Of a DNA stretch of 64,000 nucleotides, positions 1 to 11,032 are shown piece after piece; position 1 is the first letter of the stretch; the number at the start of each line of letters is the position of its first letter. The notes beneath the pieces are model-generated. The model saw only the letters and a program-made list of their open reading frames with translations. It did not search any database and was not told the origin of the DNA. The translations under genes were made by a program, and so were the position numbers. The stretch lies in assembly GCA_003024785.1 (NCBI GenBank), contig PUQB01000246.1, positions 186,001 to 250,000 on the forward strand, read 5' to 3'. This stretch comes from Selaginella tamariscina (lineage: Eukaryota > Streptophyta > Lycopodiopsida > Selaginellales > Selaginellaceae).

Positions 1-426
1 TTCATAAAATTTATTGAGTTGCATATACACATTAGTACCTTTTCAAATTTTGTTATAAAAACCCTATATATATATAATTTTAATCATGTTATACATGATT
101 ATTCATTGGGTTTGCATATTATTGTAAGTAAAAGTGAACTAAAAATAATAAATAAGAGAAACATATTAAAATGAAAAGTTAATTCTATTTTAAAATTTAA
201 GTAACCCTTAATGAATAATATTAAAGAAAGTTAAAAAAATGTGCAAACCATTGTAATGCACATATTATAATGGGCATAATTATAATATGTGCCCATTACA
301 CATTGTGGGCACACATGAAATGTTTTTATCTTAAACATTAGTTGATTTTATTTTTGCATATTTATTTAACACAATATAACCAAAAAACTTCATTAACAAT
401 AAATATTTTTCAATTTAATAAAGATT
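1..426. other. AT-rich intergenic DNA
   Basis: No gene or reading frame of note. A hairpin-forming inverted repeat sits at 252-300: one arm reads TGTAATGCACATATTATAAT and is mirrored, with a 2-nt difference, by the arm ending in GCCCATTACA, around a loop of about 7 nt. This could be the relic of a small palindromic element, but it has no further support. Confidence 0.5.
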
Positions 427-730
427 TATAAGATCCACGTGTACGGCTGCATGCGCACATACTATTATTAGCATAGTGGATTTGATAACCGTCGGATTGG
501 ATTAAGGCACCGTACTTTCCTATAAATAATAGCACCCAATTTAATGTCACTCCTGAGCTGATCACTATCAAGAAATAAAGAATAAAGCAAGTCTTTATTT
601 CTTATTAACCAAGGGGCCGGCAACAACACTAACTAGAGGCCTCCTATATAAATTTGGACCACTCGCTCTTGTATATAAGTTAGGGCTTCTGAATTAATGG
701 GGATACACATTTCTATATTCCGAGCTCTCA
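427..730 (+). repeat. Left LTR of element 1, with insert
   Basis: Matches 5240-5398 over both halves: the AAGATCCACGTGTACGGCTG start, then GGACCACTCGCTCTTGTATA through to GAGCTCTCA. The copy is 304 bp against 159 bp on the right because a foreign 152-bp segment (504-655) sits in the middle. TATA-like sequence near 670 (TGTATATAAG) is shared by both LTRs. Confidence 0.85.
504..655 (+). repeat. 152-bp short mobile repeat inside an LTR
   Basis: Absent from the sister LTR at 5240-5398, so it is an insertion (or replacement of about 6 nt). It has a TATA box (CTATAAATAATAG), an AATAAAG poly(A)-like signal and a CAAGTCTTTATTTCTT stretch. Partial copies occur at 16251-16335 (reverse strand, right half) and 25597-25672 (left half). 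The promoter-plus-poly(A) layout resembles a very small LTR (TRIM or solo LTR) or a SINE-like unit. The family is unknown to me. Confidence 0.6.
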
Positions 731-752
731 CATTGGTGGAGGTGAGGGGCAC
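731..752 (+). promoter_or_regulatory. Primer binding site of element 1
   Basis: Directly after the left LTR lies TTGGTGGAGGTGAGGGGC. The related element at 26436 has TGGTGGAGATGCCGGGTA, which from memory is complementary, with one mismatch, to the 3' end of plant tRNA-Ala. The site here is a more diverged version of the same site. Confidence 0.55.
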
Positions 753-921
753 TTCTAATTGTCCCTACGGAGTGCTCGGATTTGTGTCTTTTTATCAATT
801 TTCTTTGTTTTTTTAGGTTTAGCTTTTCTATTGTTTAGATATATTCCTTTCTTGTAGATTTGTCTTTTCTTTGTATATTGATCCACAACAGGCAAATCCT
901 TTGTCTGTGGAGTAGTTACTC

Positions 922-1830
922 ATGCAATTGTTTGAATGCCATGCGTATGCAACTGACAATCATTCTCAGTTGATGGCAACATCACAGTCCAGGGTACTCC
1001 TCCTCTACTCATGTTGCAAACCCTGTGTCCGGCCGGATTTCTTCGTGGAAATCCTGGAGATGATGTGTACCATTGGTTTGACCACTTCCACTGTGGTTGC
1101 CACATATTATTGTGGGATGCTGCTCAGTGTTTGTGCGAGTTTCCTACTTGTCTTCAAGGGCTGGCGTTGCGAGTGGTACAATGGTCTGGACGTTGCAACT
1201 CGTGGAGATTGGAATATTCTTCTAGAGATCTTCAAACGTGCATTTGGGCATGCGGACGACTGTGATCGATGTTTTCAGCAGTTGCATCGTATTCGTCAGG
1301 AGCCATCTAAGTCGGTGATGACAATTTGGTGTTCGATTTTGAAGCCTTTTGCTGTGTGCAAAACTTAACATGTCAGAACGCATTCAAGTTAGGTATGTTG
1401 TGGCCAGCACTCGTTAAGACCTTGTGGGGATTGTGCATGCACTAGCTCCAGTGACTCTTGAAGATGCTTTGAGGCTGGCACAACGATTATGAGTCGTCAC
1501 CTCTCCCACTTGCGCCTTCACGTGCTCTTGTTCCACTCATGTTGGGGATGGACCTGCTCCGATGGAGGTTGAGGCTGTTGCCGCTCGTGTACCAGCACAA
1601 GGTGGGGCCCGTGGACGAGGACGTGGACGTGCAGTTCGTTGTTGGGCATGTGATGAGGTTGGACACACGTATCGGCGCTGTCAACGGTTTCCCGATTGGC
1701 GTCCCCCATTTCCAGGATGGAGGCCATGGCGTCAACAACGTCCGGTTGGTGCTGCTGCAGTGGAAGGTTGTGATGCGGTGGATCTTCCGGGAAACGACGA
1801 ATCGCACGAGTAGAGGAGGGTCCTCGTGCG
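922..1830 (+). pseudogene. gag region of element 1 (fossil)
   Basis: Capsid-like coding relics followed by a basic, Gly/Arg-rich stretch and a CCHC zinc knuckle around 1645-1690 (CWACDEVGHTYRRC). The order and position, just upstream of the protease, fit the gag of a Ty3-type element. Broken copy. Confidence 0.65.
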
Positions 1831-1839
1831 AATAAATTA

Positions 1840-2200
1840 GTGACCCCTCCATCTTTCTTTCGGGAGTATCATCAAGGGGTTCACTCGGCACCAAATCATC
1901 CGGTTTTCACTTTTCAAGCTCGTTTAATCACACCACGTCCTGTTTTCCTTTCAGTGTTGGTGGATACAGGTTCAAGTTTGTCCTCTGTTTCTCAATCTGT
2001 TGCTACACGTTGCAGCCTTCATTTGCGTCGTGCGGTAGAACCAGTCTTCATTCTGTACGGCAACGGACATACTCATGCTTGTTCGCGGGATGAAGTGGAC
2101 ATTGTTGTTCGTGTGGATGATGTGAGCTCGAGCTTCAATCTTTGCGGGTGGTGCCGAGTCAAGCTTTTCACCTTATTCTTGGTATGGATTGGTTAACTCG
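1840..2200 (+). pseudogene. Aspartic protease of element 1 (fossil)
   Basis: Contains the retropepsin active-site motif VDTGSSLSSVS near 1960-1990, and the ILGMDWL motif near 2172-2195 that marks the end of the protease domain in Ty3-type polyproteins. The domain leads into the reverse transcriptase with a Ser/Pro-rich linker. Confidence 0.75.
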
Positions 2201-2569
2201 CAATCATGCCAAGTGTGACTTTGAAAAGTCTCCCCCTTGTTTGACTCTCCCTCGTCTTTCTTCCATTCCTCTTACTTCTATTCCACTTCGTCCATCTGCT
2301 TCCACCTCTGCTTCCATCACTTTTGTCTCACCCTATTTCCAACCATTTTCCCTTCATGCTCTTCCTTTTCTTCTGGATCCATCAGATGATCGTCGTGCTG
2401 TAGTTGTTGATCAACTCAAGAAGGAGTATGCTGATCTTTTCAACTTCGACTTGTCATCTGGGGCCAAGATTGCGACACGCCACCCTATTCCAACTGGAGA
2501 AGCTAGGCCAATCAAGGTACCTGTTCGGCGTCGTCACCAAAGGAGCTCAAGATCTTACGAGCGAATGTC

Positions 2570-3730
2570 AAAGAGATGTTGGAGAAGGGTGTTATCCGGA
2601 AGTCTCGAAGTCCTTGGGCGTGCGAACCTCACCTTGTGACGAAGCCTGATGGGAGCGTTCGATTCTGCATTGACTATCGCCCGTTAAATGAGGTAACCGT
2701 CTCAGATGTGTACCCACTTCCTCATACTGCAGACCTTTTGGATCGACTGGGGCGGAGCCGTTGGTTCACCAAGTTAGATCTCGCATCTGGATATTGGCAA
2801 GTTCCGATGGCTGACATGGACATTCCCAAGACTGCTTTTCGACACCATTTGGCCTGTACGAGTTCTGGTGATGCCTTTCGGTTTGAGCAATGCTCCAGCA
2901 ACTTTCCAGCGTATGATGGACGAGGTTCTTTGCGACATGCCGGAGGTGACTGCCGATTTCATCGATGATGTTTTGATCCATTCGGATGGAACGTGGGAGG
3001 AGCATGTCGGTGATGTACGTAAGGTTTTGGATCGCTGCGGGAAGTTGGTTTGAAGTTGAAGCCATCTAAGTGTGTGTTTGGATCAAAGGACACCACTTAT
3101 CTGGGTTATCGCATTTCACGTGAAGGTTTGCAAGTCGATCCTGACAAACTAGTTGCAGTTTTGAAGTTCCCTACGCCAAAGTGTGTGAATGATGTGCAAC
3201 GCTTTCTTGGCAAGGTACAATATCTGGGTCGTTTTGTGGATCATCTTTCAGATCGTACTGCACCGTTGCGCGCGTTGTTGAAATCGTCAATGACTTCTTT
3301 TGTTTGGTCTAAGGATTGCAAGCAGGCATTTGCAGATCTCAAAGAGTTGTTGACGACTCCTCCAGTTTTGGCGTACCCGGATTACACCCGTCCTTTCATC
3401 TTGCGTGTAGATGCTTCTGACATCGGCCTGGGGGTATTGATGCAGGAGAGTACGAGTGTTCCTGGCCAACGACATCCCATTGCGTACATCAGCCGTACAT
3501 TGCAGCCAGCAGAGGTGAATTACTCCAACAGAAAAGGAGTGTCTAGCAGCAGTTTGGGGTTTTGAGAAGCTCCATGCCTACTTGCATGGTTCGCGGACGT
3601 TGTTGGAAGGCGATCATGCAGCAGTCACTTCGTTGTTGAAGCGAAGAATTTGATTGGGCGTACTGCTCGGTGGGCCTTGAAACTTCAAATTTACGACTTT
3701 GAAGTTGTTCATCCCAAGTTCCATGGCTGA
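2570..3730 (+). pseudogene. Reverse transcriptase and RNase H of element 1 (fossil)
   Basis: RT motifs in order: the KPDGSVRFCIDYRPLN block, TKLDLASGYWQVPM, VMPFGLSNAPATFQRMMDEV, and the catalytic-loop variant DFIDDVLIHS. These are followed by FLGKVQYLGRF, the LAYPDYTRPFILRVDASDIG start of RNase H, and PIAYISRTLQPAEVNYS. All are typical of Ty3-type pol. Broken copy. Confidence 0.85.
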
Positions 3731-3989
3731 TGCTGATGCTCTTTCTCGGGCTCCTCTTCCACCTTCTCTCTCTTCTGTTGCCCCAGAGGAACCAGTTGTT
3801 CCAGCTTCAGTGGACTTTTTGGATGAAGATTCCGTACCATCAGCAGTTGCTGTGCTTGACGTTCAGTGTCCGCAGAATGCAGAGTTAGATTTGCCGTCTT
3901 TGGATGAGGTTCGGGAAGCTCAAAAGGTTGAGCCGTGGATTCGAAGGCTTCGTGATGGGTTTGAGAATCCTGCATCACTTGCTGATGAC

Positions 3990-5035
3990 TTGCCTTTCAG
4001 GCATTTACATTCACAGTATCGCCTTCAGGATGACCTTCTTTATTTTGTGGGGACTGATCCAGATGATCCTTTGCGGTTGGTGGTGCCTTCAATCTTCATT
4101 CCACGCTTCCTCCATGCTTACCATGACTCTCCTATTCTTGGCGGGCACATGGGACATCGTCGGGTGATGGAGAAGCTGCGCAGATCTTTCTATTGGCCGG
4201 AGTTGCGAGGAGATGTGATTCGGTATGTGCGTAGTTGTGTGTGGTGCCAAGCTCGCAATACTCCCCCATGTGCTTCGGAAGGACGGTTGGAGTCAATTGC
4301 AGTTTCTCGTCCGTTTGAATTGGTGGCATTTGATTTGATGGGACCTTTTCCGCGGTCAACTGCTGGTAACGAGTACGTTATTATTGCTTCTGATTACCTA
4401 ACTCGTTGGGTAGAAGTTGGTGCTCTTGCTAGTGCGACTGCTTCTGCTGTTGGTCAGTTTCTCCTGAATCGGGTCGTGTTTCAGCATTCTTGTCCGGAGC
4501 GAATTCTCTCGGATAATGGTCCGCATTTATGGCTGAGGCATTTCATGTTTTGACATCTCGATTAGGGATACGCCACACTTTCACAAGTGCTTATCATCCT
4601 CAGACAGATGGTTTAGTGGAACGGCTCGTCAGAACCTTCAAGGGGATGATCGAAGTATGTGAACTTTCAACATTCAGATTGGGATGGTTATCTGCCGTCT
4701 CTCCGATATGCTTATGTCACTGGAGTTCAAAGTTCCATTGGTACTTCCCATATAAGCTTTTGTATGGTCATGACCCGGTGTTGCCAACGGAGTTGGGTTT
4801 GCCTTCTCGGTTACCGCGAGCTGCTGATGCTAGGTTGGGATCGGTATCTGACGAGCATCTTCCATTGGTTCGTGCGGAGTCAGCAGAACACTTGGGCCGC
4901 GTACAAGTAGGACAACAACAACGCTACAACTCGCATCATCGTCCTCCTGCGGAGTACAAGGTTGATGAACTGGTGTTGGTTCGTTTTCCCAAGCTTACGG
5001 TACGTGGTTTAGCTAAGAGTCTCCTTCCTCAGTGA
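3990..5035 (+). pseudogene. Integrase of element 1 (fossil)
   Basis: The zinc-binding HHCC region lies near 4140-4260 (GHMGHRRVMEKL with CVWCQARN). It is followed by the core with FELVAFDLMGPFP and ERILSDNG, and by AYHPQTDGLVERLVRTFKGM. A proline-rich tail (VPPIDPPDPPVPP) with short repeats runs to about 5200. The core reads closer to the non-chromoviral Ty3 branch than to plant chromoviruses, and no chromodomain was seen. Confidence 0.8.
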
Positions 5036-5239
5036 AAAGGACTGTATCACATGTACAATGGTTGAAGTATTTGTGCAACGAGAACAAGTTGTGCCGCCTA
5101 TAGATCCACCAGATCCACCAGTGCCTCCTCCTAATGTTCCTCTAGATCCACCAGTGCCTCCTCTTGATGTTCCTCCAAATCCGGGCCCATCTACAAGAGA
5201 ACCCTAACCAACTTACACCCTTCCGAGAGGAGGGGATGA

Positions 5240-5398
5240 TGTAAGATCCACGTGTACGGCTGCATGTGCACATACTATTATTAGCACAGTGGATTTTAAT
5301 AGTCGTCGGATTGGATTCAATCTGGACCACTCGCTCTTGTATATAAGTTAAGGTTTCTGAACTAATGGGGATACACATTTCTATATTCCGAGCTCTCA
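5240..5398 (+). repeat. Right LTR of element 1
   Basis: 159 bp, TGTAAGATCC to GAGCTCTCA. It is preceded by the polypurine tract GAGAGGAGGGGATGA. It represents the uninterrupted form of this LTR and shows where the 504-655 insert landed in the left copy. Confidence 0.85.
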
Positions 5399-6139
5399 GA
5401 TATTATCAATTCATAATTTATTATCGTTTATGTTTGGGTGCTGATGTGAATGTTTCGGTCTGAAAAGAAATAAAAATGTTATAGTAATATAAAATGTTTA
5501 TACTTATATAAAAAAATAAAAATCCATTTCCATAAACTCTATATAATCACTCAACATATCAAAAAATAAAAGAAATTGGATATTTATTTTTAATTATGAT
5601 CTTGTTTTAAAACTTTTAAATAAAGACTTTTATCTTTTTTGAGAACAAAATACATAAAATCAATTATTAAAAAAATGTTAAAATTATACCAAAGTTTTTC
5701 TTAATGTATTATTATAAACTCTTTAATTTTAAATACATATGTTCAAATATAAAAGTGATATATCACTAATAATTATGAATTATCATAAATTTTAAGTCTT
5801 ATTTTATATTTTGTATTGTTTTATTATGGATATTTTTCTCATCTTATTTTATGTTTGACCTTTACTTATATAATAAAAAAAATAATTATCATCTGTTTTA
5901 AAAAACAAAGTTGTTTCTTTTAAAAAGTATTACTTGCTTTTAATTAATAATCCAATTTATTAATTATATATTCTCAAATCGTTCAATTTCATTTATTCAA
6001 ACACTATTTTTAATGTGATATTTTGATACAATTGTATATTGATATGACTATATGTTAATTCCACTATTTTATATTTACTCATTGTAGTATGGCATGTAAG
6101 CATTGTGCATGATACAGAAAGAGAAAAATATATCACTAG
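5399..6139. other. AT-rich intergenic DNA, no gene seen
   Basis: Very AT-rich with homopolymer runs and no reading frame or motif that I can support. Confidence 0.6.
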
Positions 6140-8395
6140 CATTGGCAATTATAAAAAGGCTTTTAATCAAGCATATATTCATAATAATAATTAATAAAGA
6201 TCAAGAAAACATAAACTCCAAGAAAAGAATTCCACTCACACGAATGAATTAAATAAAGGTAATATTCATCCTTTAATGCCAAATTCAACGTAATTGAAAA
6301 AACTTTGAGGATATTTATAAAAATATCATCAACAATCCTTTTAAATGCCAAGGTATTATTAATGAGGAAAATACATGACCTACTCAAATGCAATTGCTAA
6401 ACAATACATGACACAATTAAGTTCAATTGTTAAACTTATAATTACACTCTTAAGCAATTTTTTCTTATATTCAATCTCTATTTTAGAATTGTTACAATAA
6501 ATAATCTACAAAAAGAATCGTACAAAGTAATCCTACTTATTATTCAATATTCACACTCTCTTTCTCTTCACATGGAATGTATGATTCAATACTATACAAC
6601 TTTTCATTTGTTTATTTTCTTTAGCTAAAAATTGAGCTTACGAACAAACATTATTATTATAATGCAATTTTAACTCATTCTATAATAAAGATTATATAGT
6701 TTTAACATACACTCTTTACACAAGACAAAGACATTTTTACTACATACAAAATAATTGCACGAGCTTTATTATATTTTCTTTGAATTCAATAAGTAAACCT
6801 CCTATGTAGAGGATATAACTAGGTTTCAAACTTATGTTGCAACAATGAATGGAGCTATTACTTCACCACTTAAAGTAACCATGTTTAAGAGTAGCTCAAT
6901 CAATTATTATTAAATTATCTCAAAAATATATTGAGTCCTATTTAGATTTTTAATTAATTTTAGCAACTTGGGTAGGGTTAGGGCTGACCTTGGGTTTGGA
7001 TCACAAAATATAAAATAAAGTAAGTATGGCGATATACTAGTAAATCAAATATAATTGTATATTCTTTGTTAGAGTTTTAACTCGTGGCCTTCCATCGTCA
7101 ATTCCTTGTGTAAGCAATTTAAGTCTTTCAAGATGATCATAAGAGTCTGACTTAGATGCCTAGTTAAATAGAAGACTTAGAGTCTTACCCTAAGTCCCTA
7201 GAATGATCATCCCCCAAACCCTAGAGGATATATCGAGTAAACTTAGGATCCTAGTAGACCTAGACATGCTCATGCCCTAACTCCACTAAGGAGATGTATC
7301 TCACCATGCCCCCACAACAAAGCTAAGGTATCGTCAATTACCCCTTGAGGAATCACCCTCATTCTGAACCACGACTAACCCCTAAGGGTTGGAGTGGCCA
7401 AGTTATACCCTAGACCTAGGGTTAATACTTAATGAGGACATGAGTGTGCACCGTAGGCAGACATGAATGTTCTGATAAGTAAACTCCCTAAGGCTAGGTT
7501 GGTTAACTATAAGTACATGCAGGAAACTCGATAATGTGAACCTGTCAAACAAAATCTTCAAACCCACAATTCGACAAGGACATGAGTGTGCCTTGCTTGG
7601 CCAGGAGTGCTACACCTAGCTTGACGTGGAGGAGGACGCTAGAGACAAGCCTCAACCTTTACATGCATTCCGACAAGACCTTCTAGGCATGGATTCGCCA
7701 GCATTAAGGGTGTGCTACCCCGAAGGTGGGATGTACCCCTGCCATCTGGAAGTTAGGGCAACACAATAGAGGGTTGTACTTAACGACACAAGCTGAAGCT
7801 TGCACCGACAGAAGAGCAACGAACTTAGTCATGAACTCAAGAACTCCCCTGCATGTACTACTTAATATATGTGACAGAGCCCCCCCCTTCCTATTTACAT
7901 AAGTGGGCTGGCACGGAATCTCATTCCCAGAGAGAATATACTTGGTGAGTTAATTAATGACCCATTAACCCCTAAACCCTAACATGTCAAACCTAGAGGT
8001 ATTTCTAAATATATTTGACATGTCAAACTCACCAAAATTAACCATTAACCCAACCGGAACATGGAAAACCATGGTAAGAGTTTTCTAAAAGGTAAGTTTT
8101 AGCTTCGCCTAGAGTTTCCTGTAAATACCTAATGACACCCGGCCGGACCATCACTAGATACCCAAGTGCACTAAACGGGCTTGTTTCTTACTACATCTAG
8201 AGCTTATCAACATAGTTCAGTAGGTAACAATAATCAACATCTAAAAATAAAAAGGAGTCATAGTAAAAACTATGACATTCTTCTTAATTACATAAGCCAC
8301 TTTTGTGTCATTTTAACTTCAACATGTGCATATTTATCACAGCTTAAGCTTATTTATGGTGAATCTACATTAGTTTGCTTTGATAACTCACTCAC
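6140..8395 (+). repeat. Old dispersed repeat, copy 1 (interrupted)
   Basis: Outside the solo LTR at 7067-8277, this region aligns with 55225-56150. Shared landmarks are AGCATTGGCAAT at the start, CCTTTTAAATGCCAAGG, GAGGATATAACTAGGTTTC, AGAGTAGCTCAATCAATTAT and TTATTTATGGTGAATCTA. No coding capacity is visible. It is either an ancient non-coding transposon or a segmental duplication of intergenic DNA. The solo LTR inserted after the duplication, because the other copy has the uninterrupted sequence. Confidence 0.75.
7067..8277 (-). mobile_element. Solo LTR of the TGTCATAG LTR family, copy A
   Basis: Starts TGTTAGAGTTTTAAC and ends AAAACTATGACA, matching the LTRs of the 14197-21390 element, but is shorter (1.2 kb against 1.74 kb) through internal loss. 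It is flanked by a perfect 5-bp duplication TTCTT (7062-7066 and 8278-8282), the signature of LTR-element insertion followed by LTR-LTR recombination. It lies inside the old repeat 6140-8395. Confidence 0.9.
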
Positions 8396-9072
8396 CAACC
8401 CAAGGTTTCCTCAAGCCTTGGTTGGATTAATCCAGCCTGAGGCAAGCAAGAATCGATTTAGTGGGATAGAAATAAAATTGCTAGCCTAAGGCAGTATGAA
8501 TATCCTCGATGGATTAATCCTGCCAAATACACTCATTCCTTTACATCATACATTCCTTGTTTTCCTTGTATCTCTCTCACCCACAAACACATAATGAATG
8601 TTTCACTTTATCATTTATTTACTTCTATAACCTTATCTTAATTTTCTAATAAACTTTGTAAAATTGTCTATAACTCACATTTATGGTGGTGGTAGAACTA
8701 AGTGATGTGCATTTTTTGCACTATCACATTGTGAGATTTGCACATTTTCATACATTGTGTATAAAGTATTTGCATGTATTTTAAAAAAGAAGAGCATTAG
8801 TGGGATTTATTCCTGCCAATTAATTAGTTCATGCACTTAAGAAAAAAATTTATAAACCTTGTTGAAATTTTATTTTGCATATTTGTATATTCGGGTTTGT
8901 ATAAGTGTGTGTGAGTTTTTATAATGATATTTATAGTGTAATATTGTGTAAAAGGCGACTTGATCAAATAAAGTGATTTAGTAATTAGTATGGAGTTGTC
9001 TTTAAATTCTAAGTAAGAATTAAAATAAATCTGTTATACTCAAAACATGTTTTTAAAGAACTTATTCAGAGA
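8396..9072 (+). mobile_element. Fragment of the large TIR DNA transposon
   Basis: Aligns with about 35650-36245 inside the 21649-41016 transposon. It has degraded units of the palindrome (GGATTAATCC cores near 8425 and 8512; a degraded unit near 8808), then TTTGTATATTCGGGTTT, and a relic of the small first exon of the ParB-methylase gene (ATGGAG near 8990) with its donor GTAAGAATTAAAAT. It shows that this promoter-plus-exon block has been copied elsewhere. No ends are preserved. Confidence 0.75.
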
Positions 9073-9076
9073 GTTG

Positions 9077-9539
9077 TCATGTTCATGGCACCAAGTGTAG
9101 CTCAAGTCAGGGCTATGGCAATTTTGGAAACAAATGTGACACTACACGGTACAATGTTCAAGGCTGACCCTCTTGGGTTCTATCATTTTGTTTGACACTA
9201 CTTTAGCAAACAGGGCATGCTTATACTCTCACATTAGGATATTAAGCCTTAGGCATCCACTCAAGAGAGTTTAGATTTCGTAACTAGGTGTGTTATTGGC
9301 ACATTTGATTAGGGGATGTTCTCCTTGGGATCCAGAGGTTGAACAACCTAAGTTGTTAACATAAGTCTTTTCATAAAGCACTTGCAAGGTCATGTAATTT
9401 AAGGTTATTTAAACTTAATTTTAAGGAGTTGTTTAATAAACACTTGTGTACACATACAGCACACATTCATGTCCTCACTAAGTATTAGCCCTAGGTCTAG
9501 AGTGGATGAAGGTGATTCCTCAAGGGGTAAGTCATGATG
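9077..9539 (+). repeat. Inverted LTR fragment C, left part
   Basis: Reverse-complement match to the middle of the TGTCATAG-family LTR (for example GGTGATTCCTCAAGGGGTAA at 9511-9530). It continues at 47706-47982 after the nested insertion. The LTR start is missing, so this is a truncated old copy that served as the landing site for solo LTR B. Confidence 0.8.
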
Positions 9540-10432
9540 TGTTAGAATTTTAACATGAAGGTCAACACGTGGCAACATGTGGCTGCCAAGTGACCATCCG
9601 GCATCATCACCATGTATGAGAAACACTAAATCTTTCCAAGACAACCCTAAAAGTCTGACTCAAATGCTCAAATAGGCACAAGACTTACGGTCTTACTGTA
9701 AGTCCTTTAGAATGACTAACCCCCGAACCCCAGAGGACAACCAAGTAGACTTTAGGACTCTACCTCAGGAAACCTAGACATGCTCATGCCCTAGCCTCAT
9801 TAAGAGATGTTTCTCACACATATCCCCATGACAGAGTTAAGGCATCATCACTTACCCCTTGAAAAATCATCTTCATTCGGGAGTACAACCTTTATAGGGC
9901 AATAAGGAGTACCCTGAACCACGATGAACCCCTAAGGATTTGAGTGGCAAGTCATACCCTAGACTTAGGACTAGTACTTAGTGAGAACACGAGTGTGCAC
10001 CGTAAACGAACACAAGTGTTTTACTAACAAACTCCCCAAGGTTAGGTTTTGATAACCCTAAGTGCACAACCTTGCGAATGCCTCATGAATGGGCTCTTAT
10101 TAACAAGCTTAGGTTGTTTAACCCTTGGATCCCAAGGAGAAGACCTTCTCCTTAACTGAGTGTGCCAAATTGCTAATAGCACATCCAATTAAGAGACCTA
10201 ACCTCCTTTGAGCGAATGCCCAAGGCTTAGCACCCTAATGTGAGCACAAGTATGCATGCTTGCTAGAGTATCAACCCCTTGGCATTGAGCCCATGAGACA
10301 ACCCCAAAAGGCATGCCTAAGGCGTTGTACTGTGTGCCCTTTAACTTAGTGTCACATCTCCATGTGACATTGTTTCCCAAGATTTGGGTTATCATGCCAT
10401 AGCCCTTTTAGATTCAAAAGCTACACTAGGTG
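9540..10432 (-). mobile_element. Solo LTR B, left part
   Basis: Begins TGTTAGAATTTTAAC and matches the LTR of the 14197-21390 element. The right part is at 46865-47700, ending AAACTATGACA; together they make about 1.72 kb, the normal LTR length. Flanks TGATG (9535-9539) and TAATG (47701-47705) look like one target duplication with one change. It was split by insertion of element 3. Confidence 0.85.
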
Positions 10433-11019
10433 TGATGAACAAGAAATTTCTACAGTCTAAATTATAGAAGTGGTCACCATTGACAACCTGTATTAAGGGT
10501 TTATCAAAATAGAAAAGAAAAGAAAAGAGAATAGATCAGACTTCAGAAGGTTGGGAATGGGTAAGGAGGCAAGGTATATAGCAGGCAACAGTACTACGGA
10601 TCCCGTCATAGTACTAAGAAATGAATAGTATACATCAAAGCGGAAGGACGAGTAAGAAATAGTCATTAGAGAGTGAATGGAAGCTTATATTATGTTCGCA
10701 CACGGCACATAGTACAAAATTACAGTATACTCGGGATGCCTTCCTAGTCCTAATCTGGTCTATTTATACCCGTACTCCTGGTCAGTTATAGTAACTACCC
10801 TTAGCCTTATCCATTTAGTTTCTGTAACTCCTTATCCTTATCCAAATATGCCGTACTCCGCCTCAAACATCGTATTGCAGTAATGACTCTCCCGTATTAT
10901 GTTAGTGACTCTACTCTATTGTTCCCTTCCTACTCTCGGTTTTTCACAATATATACTTTTGGTGTTTTTCCCATTATATTTGCCCATGAAAATAAACATA
11001 ACAAACTACAATCCTAACA
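10433..11019 (-). repeat. LTR of element 3 (3' LTR on minus strand)
   Basis: 587 bp, starting TGATGAACAAGAAATTTC and ending CTAACA. It matches 46254-46864 throughout, for example GGATGCCTTCCTAGTCCTA. The polypurine tract of the minus strand (AAAAAAAGGGGGA) abuts it at about 11020-11032. Confidence 0.9.
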
Positions 11020-11032
11020 TCCCCCTTTTTTT

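Larger units (their letters stand above)
427..5398 (+). mobile_element. Ty3-type LTR retrotransposon (element 1), fossil
   Basis: A full-length element bounded by two LTRs that start TGTAAG-like and end CTCTCA. Inside, in order, are gag with a zinc knuckle, aspartic protease, reverse transcriptase, RNase H, and integrase with an HHCC zinc finger and core; this gag-PR-RT-RH-INT order defines Ty3-type elements. A primer binding site follows the left LTR and a purine tract (GAGAGGAGGGGATGA) precedes the right LTR. The coding region is broken in many places, probably more than six, so it is a dead copy. The two LTRs are similar outside one 152-bp insert, which suggests a moderately old insertion. 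The flanking target duplication is not convincing. LTR ends and protein motifs tie it to the element at 26197-32265. Confidence 0.9.

Noticed and set aside
9077-9539. Inverted repeat with 9540-10432 as a DNA transposon terminus
   Set aside because: The inverted similarity comes from two opposite copies of the same LTR family, one inserted in the other, as shown by the continuation at 47706-47982.
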